A stretch of DNA of 20,000 nucleotides from Cryptomeria japonica (Eukaryota; Streptophyta; Pinopsida; Cupressales; Cupressaceae). The position numbers and the translations under genes were made by a program. Under the pieces are notes generated by a model. It saw only the letters and a list, made by a program, of their open reading frames with translations. It did no database searches and was not told the origin of the DNA. Numbering within the stretch: position 1 is the first letter of the stretch; each line of letters opens with the position of its first letter. Below are positions 14,971 to 20,000 of the stretch, piece after piece. The stretch lies in the NCBI RefSeq assembly GCF_030272615.1, contig NW_026729190.1, positions 1-20,000 of the forward strand, in the 5' to 3' direction.

Positions 14971-15235
14971 CGCGGGTGCCATCTTGAGCCCGCCCTGGTG
15001 CGCAGCCCAGGCAAGGCATGCGCACCAAGGTGCCCACCCGAGGTGCACACCCGGGGCAAACCGGGCTCCGACTTCGTGCAGGCCGCACCTTGGAGCACAC
15101 TTCGGAGCGCTCCTTGGTGCGCACCATGGTGCCCACCAGGGCGCACCCGAGGCAAACCGGGCTCCGACTTCGTGCACGCCGCACCTTGGAGCACACATCG
15201 GAGCGCTCCCAGGTTCGCACCAGCGTTGCGCACCT
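14971..15235. repeat. Short array section between boxes 7 and 8
   Basis: Counterpart of 12606-13149 after loss of 278 bp. The junction reads ACCAGGGCGCACCCGAGGC near 15137-15155, joining two array units. Confidence 0.8.
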
Positions 15236-15323
15236 TTGATGCGCTGCCTTCACTAATTTCCAGAAAAGGCAAAAAAAAACGATATTTTAAAATTTCCGTT
15301 CTGAAAGATAGTGAAAAAAACGG
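15236..15323. repeat. A-rich box 8 (duplicate of box 4)
   Basis: Shares CCGTTCTGAAAGATAG with box 4, but has TTTCCAG for TTTCAAG and CGATATTTTAAAATTTCC for CGAGATTTT. Confidence 0.9.
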
Positions 15324-15749
15324 AACGCGGGTGCCATCTTGAGCCCTTCCTGATGCGCAGCCCAGGCAAGTTGTGCGCACCAAGGTGCCCACCCTGGCGG
15401 AGGTGCGCGCCCGGGGCAAACCGGGCTCCGACTTCGTGCACTGCATGGTGCCCACCAAGGCGCGCAACCCAGCCAAGGTGCCCACCGCAGCGAAGGTGCA
15501 CGCGAGGTGCGCACCCGAGGTGCACACCCGGGGCAAACCGGGCTCCGACTTCGTGCACGCCGCACCTTGGAGCACACTTCAGAGCGCTCCTTGGTACGCA
15601 CCAGGGCGCGCAACCCAGCCAAGGTGCTCACCCCGGCGAAGGTGCACGCGAGGTGCGCACCCGGGGCAAACCGGGCTCGGACTTCGTGCACGCCGCACCT
15701 TGGAGCACACATCGGAGCGCTCCCGGGTTCGCACCAGCATTGCGCACCT
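15324..15749. repeat. GGTGCGCACC-type array between boxes 8 and 9
   Basis: Matches 13238-13605 with substitutions (CTGATGCGCAGC for CTGGTGCGCAGC, TTGGTACGCACC for TTGGTGCGCACC), then ends with the TCGGAGCGCTCCCGGG and CACCAGCATTGCGC segment that precedes every A-rich box. Confidence 0.8.
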
Positions 15750-15846
15750 TTGATGCGCTGCCTTCACTAATTTCCAGAAAAGGCAAAAAAAAGAAAAAAA
15801 TGAGATTTTAAAATTTCCGTTTTGAAAGATAGTGAAAAAAACGGAA
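15750..15846. repeat. A-rich box 9
   Basis: TTGATGCGCTGCC core with an interrupted poly-A run (AAAAAAAAGAAAAAAATGAG), then TTTTAAAATTTCC. It is the last box of copy A. Confidence 0.9.
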
Positions 15847-15906
15847 CGCGGGTGCCATCTTGAGCCCGCCCTGGTGTGCAGCCCAGGCAAGTTGTGCGCA
15901 CCAAGG
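15847..15906. other. Array remnant up to the 7.9-kb junction
   Basis: GGTGCCATCTTGAGCCCGCC, CTGGTGTGCAGCCCAGGC and GTGCGCACCAAGG, then CACCCACCCTGGCCAAGGTG of copy B. After other boxes the array reads CCCACCCTGGCGAAGGTGCG at this place, so the switch lies within about 18 bp of shared sequence. Confidence 0.8.
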
Positions 15907-16406
15907 CACCCACCCTGGCCAAGGTGGGTCACGGGGTGGGTCCTAGGGTGGGTAACGGGGTGGGTACTAAGGTGCGTGCCAAGGTGGGTCATAGGGTGGG
16001 TGCCAAGGTGGGCACCAGGGTGGGTGTGCACCAACCCTAGCCAGGGTAGGTCACGGGGTGGTTGTCGGGGTGGGCGTCAAGGAGCCAAGGTGGGTGGCAA
16101 GTAGCCAAGTTGCGTGCCAAGGTGGGTGTCGGGGTGGGTGCCAAGGATCCAAGGTGGGTGCCAAGGAACCAAGGTGGGTGTCTGGGTGGGTGCCGAGGTG
16201 GGAGCCAGGGTGGGTCCCAAGGTGAGTGCAAAGGTGGGTGCCAGGGTCAAGGTGAGTGCCAATGTGGGTTCCAAGGTGCCAGGGTCAGGGTGAGTGCCAA
16301 TGTGGGTTCAAAGGTGCTAAGTTGGGTGCGAGGTTGGGTGCGAGGGTGGGTGGGTGCCAAGGTGTGCTAGGTGGAAGCCCGGGTGGGTCGGCATCCCATG
16401 GGTGTC
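15907..16406. repeat. G-rich minisatellite, copy B
   Basis: Duplicate of 7971-8470: GGTGGGTG-type repeats with G-quadruplex potential on the + strand. Only the last 500 bp of the G-rich region is present. Confidence 0.88.
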
Positions 16407-16766
16407 GAGTTGGGTGCCTGATGGGTGCTTCTTGTCAAGTTTTAGTCGTCGGGACTCATTTCGAGCCTTAGAGGTCGTTTCTTGTCCGGTTGCCCTGTCT
16501 TCGACCTGGGAACCCAATTTTGGTCCTCGGGTCCCATTTTTTTTTGTCTCGCATCCCACTTTTGGCCTGTGGCCTTTTCGGGGTCGATTCTCGTTTTGGG
16601 CATCAGAGCATGTTTCTTCTCCTAAAACCCAATATTTGTTTATTAAGTCTCGGAACACATTTTTGTTCTCGTGGACCCATCATGGGTCTTGGAACGCATT
16701 TGTGGTCCTTGGGTCCCATTTTGCATCCCGAAACTTGTGTTTTGGTGCTTGATCCCTATTTTGGGT
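16407..16766. repeat. T-rich degenerate block, copy B
   Basis: Duplicate of 8471-8830 with no difference that I can see by eye. Confidence 0.7.
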
Positions 16767-17132
16767 GCCCACCTTGCACCAAGTGCGCACCCGGGGCAAA
16801 CCGAGCGCCTTGGTGCACCGGGGCAAGATCGAGCGTGCACCCGAGGCGCCCCGAACATGCACCAAGGTGCACTCGGCCCACATGTGAGCGCAGGTCGTTG
16901 CGCCCGAGGTGGTGTGTGGGCACCGCGTTGCAGACGGGACACTGCACGCACACGACGCCCCCTACAGGTGCACGCACGTAGGCCGGGCCGGGTGCACACC
17001 CGACGCCCTAGCAAGGTGCGCGCACCCGGGCAGGGCTCACACTTGGCGAACGGGGCGCACTTCGCGAGGGAGGGTGTGCACCTCGACGGGGGTGGGTGGC
17101 CGGGGTGGATTCGCACGTGGGTCGCGGTTTGC
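16767..17132. other. GC-rich spacer upstream of the second 5S gene
   Basis: Duplicate of 8831-9196, with A at 16964 for C at 9028. No gene is seen. Confidence 0.65.
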
Positions 17133-17160
17133 TAAGTACACACTGCGACAAGCTCATAAC
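17133..17160 (+). promoter_or_regulatory. 5S rRNA gene upstream promoter region, copy B
   Basis: Same as copy A: TAAGTA at -28 and C at -1. Confidence 0.6.
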
Positions 17161-17278
17161 GGGTGCGATCATACCAGCGTTAGTGCACCGGATCCCATCA
17201 GAACTCCGCAGTTAAGCGCGCTTGGGCCGGAGTAGTACTGGGATGGGTGACCTCCCGGGAAGTCCCGGTGTTGCACCC
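17161..17278 (+). rRNA. 5S rRNA: 5S ribosomal RNA gene, copy B
   Basis: Complete 118-bp plant 5S gene, same as copy A except G at 17179 (gene position 19). With G the segment reads CCAGCGTTAGTGCACC, the form I remember from gymnosperm 5S genes, so copy B may be the canonical version and copy A the variant. Box A and box C are unchanged, the terminal stem is intact and a T6 terminator follows. Its only known neighbours are the duplicated spacer blocks. It is expected to be transcribed by Pol III. Confidence 0.97.
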
Positions 17279-17292
17279 TTTTTTAGTTTTTC
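17279..17292 (+). terminator. RNA polymerase III terminator, 5S copy B
   Basis: T6 at 17279-17284 straight after the gene, then AG and a second T run. Confidence 0.9.
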
Positions 17293-17702
17293 GCCGGGCA
17301 TCGCAATGCTATTTGAATAAACCTTTTGCCCGTTTGCGTTCTCGTCGGGGCCGGGCCGGGCCGGGGTGCGCTGCCCGCACTACCGCGCGCGCGGGGGCGA
17401 CACCGAGCGCGCACCCGAGGCGCCCCGAGCACACAGGCCACGGTGCAACCCGGGCGTTGTGCGCGCACCCCGGTGCGCCCGAGGTGCTGCGCGCGCACCC
17501 AGGTGAAATCGGTGTGCACCTCGGCCAGTGCGCGCTCGGTCGAGTCGCGCACGTTGGCCAAGGTGCACGGTGATGTTTCTTACTCTAAGGTTCCGCACCA
17601 GACGCCCGGGACAGGTGAGCGAAGCTGGGCGGGGCCGGGTGCGCGGCCGGGGCAGGTGCACGCAGCTGGAGAGAGCTTTGGAGCACACTTCGGAGCGCAC
17701 CA
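17293..17702. other. GC-rich spacer downstream of the second 5S gene
   Basis: Duplicate of 9357-9766 with substitutions at 17300, 17370 and 17422. No gene is seen. Confidence 0.65.
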
Positions 17703-17811
17703 ATGATGCGCTCCATTCAAAAGTTTCCTGAAAAGGCAAAAAAAGTTGAGATTATAGAATTTCCCACTTGAGAGATTGTAAAAAAAAAAAATTTAAAATG
17801 AAGGAAACGCG
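17703..17811. repeat. Divergent A-rich box, copy B
   Basis: Duplicate of 9767-9875, including the poly-A run of about 12 and TTTAAAATGAAGG. Confidence 0.75.
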
Positions 17812-18446
17812 GGTGCCAAGGTGTGCGCAGCCCAGCCAAGGTGTGCGCACCAAGGCGCCCACCCTGGCGAAGGTGCACGCAAGGTGCGCACCCGAGGCAA
17901 ACCGGACAATTAACCCAACTTTCGACTTCGCGCGCACCTTGGAGCGCACTTCGGAGCGCTCCTTGGTGCGCACCAATCTTGGGCACCTCGGAGTGCACCA
18001 TGGCGCCCACCAAGGTGCGCACCCGGGGCAAACCGAGCTCCGACTTCGTGCGCACCTTGGAGCGCACGAAAGGTGCGCACCATGGCGCCCACCAAGGTGC
18101 GCAGCCCAGCCAAGGCGTGCGCATCAAGGTGCGCACCCTGGCGAAGGTGCGCACCCGGGGCAAACCGAGCTCCGACTTCGTGCGCACCTTGGAGCGCACA
18201 AAAGGTGCGCAACCCAGCCAAGGTGTGCGCACCCCGGTCAAACCGAGCTCCGAATCGTGCGCACCAGAGGTGCACGCCATCGTGCGCACCTTGGAGCACA
18301 CTTCGGAGCCCTCCTTGGTGCGCGCCGATGTTGCGCACCTCGGAGCGCACCCGGGGAAAACAATGCAATTAACCCGACTTTCGACTTCGTGGGCACCTCG
18401 GAGCGCTCTCGGGTTCGCACCTCGGAGCACACCGAGGTGCGCACCT
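17812..18446. repeat. GGTGCGCACC-type array, first section, copy B
   Basis: Duplicate of 9876-10510 with no change that I can see. It holds the same hairpin-forming segments. Confidence 0.85.
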
Positions 18447-18496
18447 TTGATGCGCTGCCTTCACCAATTTCCAGAAAAGGCAAGAAAACATTGAGA
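18447..18496. repeat. Truncated A-rich box, copy B
   Basis: Duplicate of 10511-10560. Confidence 0.8.
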
Positions 18497-19412
18497 AGGT
18501 GTGCGCACCGAGGTGCCCACCCTGGCGAAGGTGCACGCGAGGTGCGCACCCGGGGCAAACCGGGCTCCGACTTCGTGCACGCCGCACCTTGGAGCACACT
18601 TCGGAGCGCTCCTTGGTGCGCACCAGGGCGCGCAACCCAGCCGAGGTGCCCACCCCGGCGAAGGTGCACGCGAGGTGCGCACCCGGGGCAAACCGGGCTC
18701 CGACTTCGTGCACGCCATGGTGCCCACCGCGGCGAAGGTGCACGCGAGGTGCGCACCCGGGGCAAACCGGGCTCCGACTTCGTGCACGCCGCACCTTGGA
18801 GCACACTTCGGAGCGCTCCTTGGTGCGCACCATGGTGCCCACCAGGGCGCGCAACCCCGCCGAAGGTGCACGCGAGGTGCGCACCCGGGGCAAACCGGGC
18901 TCCGACTTCGTGCACGCCGCACCTTGGAGCACACTTCGGAGCGCTCCTTGGTGCGCACCATGGTGCCCACCAGGGCGCGCAACCCCGCCGAAGGTGCACG
19001 CGAGGTGCGCACCCGGGGCAAACCGGGCTCCGACTTCGTGCACGCCGCACCTTGGAGCACACTTCGGAGCGCTCCTTGGTGCGCACCAGGGCGCGCAACC
19101 CAGCCGAGGTGCCCACCCCGGCGAAGGTGCGTACCCGGGGCAAACCGGGCTCCGACTTCGTGCACGCCGCACCTTGGAGCACACTTCGGAGCGCTCCTTG
19201 GTGCGCACCATGGTGCCCACCAGGCCGCGCAACCCAGCCAAGGTGTGCGCACCAAGGTGCACGCGAGGTGCGCACCCGGGGCAAACCGGGGTCCGACTTC
19301 GTGCACGCCGCACCTTGGAGCACACATCGGGGCGCTCCCGGGTTCGCACCGGCGTTGCGCACCGTGGTGGGCACCTCGGAGCACACCAAGGTGGGCAGCG
19401 AGGTGCGCACCT
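18497..19412. repeat. GGTGCGCACC-type array, second section, copy B
   Basis: Duplicate of 10561-11550, shorter by 74 bp: a 63-bp half-unit and 11 bp (CACGCGAGGTG) are absent. Both losses are between direct repeats. Confidence 0.88.
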
Positions 19413-19502
19413 TTGATGCGATGCCTTCACTAATTTCCATAAAAGGCAAAAAAAAAACGAGATTTTAAAATTTCCGTTTTGAAAGATAGTGAGAAAAAGG
19501 GA
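19413..19502. repeat. A-rich box 1, copy B
   Basis: Same variants as 11551-11640 (GCGATGCC, CCATAAAAGG, GTGAGAAAAAGGG). Confidence 0.9.
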
Positions 19503-19907
19503 ATGCTGGTGCCATCTTGAGCCCGCCCTGGTGCGCAGCCCAGCCAAGGTGTGCGCACCAAGGTGCCCACCCTGGCGAAGGTGCGCGCCCGGGCAATTAA
19601 CCCAACTTCCAACTTCGCGCGCGCCAGGGTGGGAGCGCACCCAACAACCGGGCCTGGGAAGAGCCAATGCGAGAAACCCCACCAAACGCTCTGACAAAAA
19701 AAGAGGGGGCGCTCCAGTAACCCCGCTTCGGAGCGCACCCTGGGCAAACCCAGCCAAGGTGCCCACCCCGGCCAAGGTGCAGGCGAGGTGCGCACCCGGG
19801 GCAAACCGGGCTCCGACAACGTGCACGCCGCACCTTGGAGCACACTTCGTAGCGCTCCCGGGTGCGCACCTCAGAGCACACCAAGGTGGGCAGCGAGGTG
19901 CGCACCT
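19503..19907. repeat. Inter-box module, copy B
   Basis: Duplicate of 11641-12045, reading AATTAACCCAAC where 11641-12045 reads AATTAATCCAAC. It keeps AAACGCTCTGAC. Confidence 0.8.
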
Positions 19908-20000
19908 TTGATGCGCTGCCTTCACTAATTTCCAGAAAAGGCAAAAAAAAAAGGAGATTTTAAAATTTCCGTTTTGAAAGATAGTGAAAAAAACGGAACG
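19908..20000. repeat. A-rich box 2, copy B (at window edge)
   Basis: Same as 12046-12135, with TTTTAAAATTTCC and TTTTGAAAGATAGTG. The window ends within the AAAAACGGAACG flank. Confidence 0.88.

Larger units (their letters stand above)
13637..15691. repeat. 2365-bp tandem duplication, second copy (shortened)
   Basis: Repeats 11272-13605. It has one base fewer near 14550 (GGTGCCACCCTGG against GGTGCCCACCCTGG at about 12182) and lacks 278 bp after about 15137, so the offset changes from 2365 to 2364 and then 2086. The missing stretch spans whole array units, as expected from unequal exchange between them. Confidence 0.88.
7971..15906. repeat. 7936-bp tandem duplication, copy A
   Basis: The sequence from 7971 recurs from 15907 at an offset of exactly 7936 bp through the G-rich end, the T-rich block, the 5S gene and the first part of the GTGCGCAC array. 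Substitutions seen between copies include 9028 C/A, 9243 A/G, 9364 G/A, 9434 A/G and 9486 A/G (copy A/copy B). Copy A ends where copy B begins, so this is a direct tandem duplication. The junction has short homology: ACCCTGGC(G or C)AAGGTG occurs both in the array and at the start of the block. Confidence 0.92.
15907..20000. repeat. 7936-bp tandem duplication, copy B (cut by window edge)
   Basis: Repeats 7971 onward. The offset is 7936 through the 5S gene and up to about 19.0 kb. It falls to 7862 after a 63-bp loss (a half-unit matching about 11108-11170) and an 11-bp loss (near 19128). The copy runs off the right edge, so its length is unknown. Confidence 0.93.

Overview
This window holds no recognisable protein-coding gene. 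It looks like nuclear plant DNA from the intergenic spacer (IGS) of the large ribosomal RNA (35S/45S) repeat, with 5S rRNA genes embedded in it. The two direct anchors are two complete plant-type 5S rRNA genes on the + strand (9225-9342 and 17161-17278) and thirteen copies of a box that reads TATATAGGGG on the - strand, the plant RNA polymerase I initiation motif. From memory of the family, the GCGCGCTTGGGCCGG core and the GGGATGGG/CCCGGG versions of the 5S gene are closest to gymnosperms. Some gymnosperms (Ginkgo, Ephedra and some podocarps have been described) keep 5S linked to 35S. The species cannot be named from the sequence.

Layout, left to right. 1-1992: a 188-bp tandem satellite, ten full units and a partial one, running off the left edge. 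1993-3426: three diverged ~440-490-bp units, each with a long inverted repeat next to a Pol I-like box (P1-P3). 3427-3726: alternating 56/50-bp repeats. 3727-4878: 311-bp repeats, each with one Pol I-like box (P4-P7). 4879-5529: a nearly perfect 52-bp satellite. 5577-6588: ~157-bp units with boxes P8-P13. 6589-6770: GTGCAC-rich minisatellite. 6771-8470: a 1.7-kb G-rich GGTGGGTG region. 8471-8830: T-rich degenerate repeat. 8831-9766: GC-rich spacer around the first 5S gene. 9767-15906: a complex array of GGTGCGCAC-type repeats punctuated by ~90-bp A-rich boxes. 15907-20000: a second copy of everything from 7971 on, including the second 5S gene, offset by exactly 7936 bp until two deletions near 19.0-19.1 kb.

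Inferred working. The Pol I-like boxes point left, so the 18S gene should lie beyond position 1, the 188-bp satellite would be in the external transcribed spacer, and the preceding 26S gene would lie beyond 20000. The 5S genes point the opposite way. One of the boxes (P1 is the best candidate within the window) would be the gene promoter and the others spacer promoters. The spacer would exceed 20 kb and has grown by nested tandem duplication at scales of about 50, 150, 190, 310, 470, 2365 and 7936 bp. Long open frames occur on both strands, but they are by-products of stop-free GC-rich repeats.
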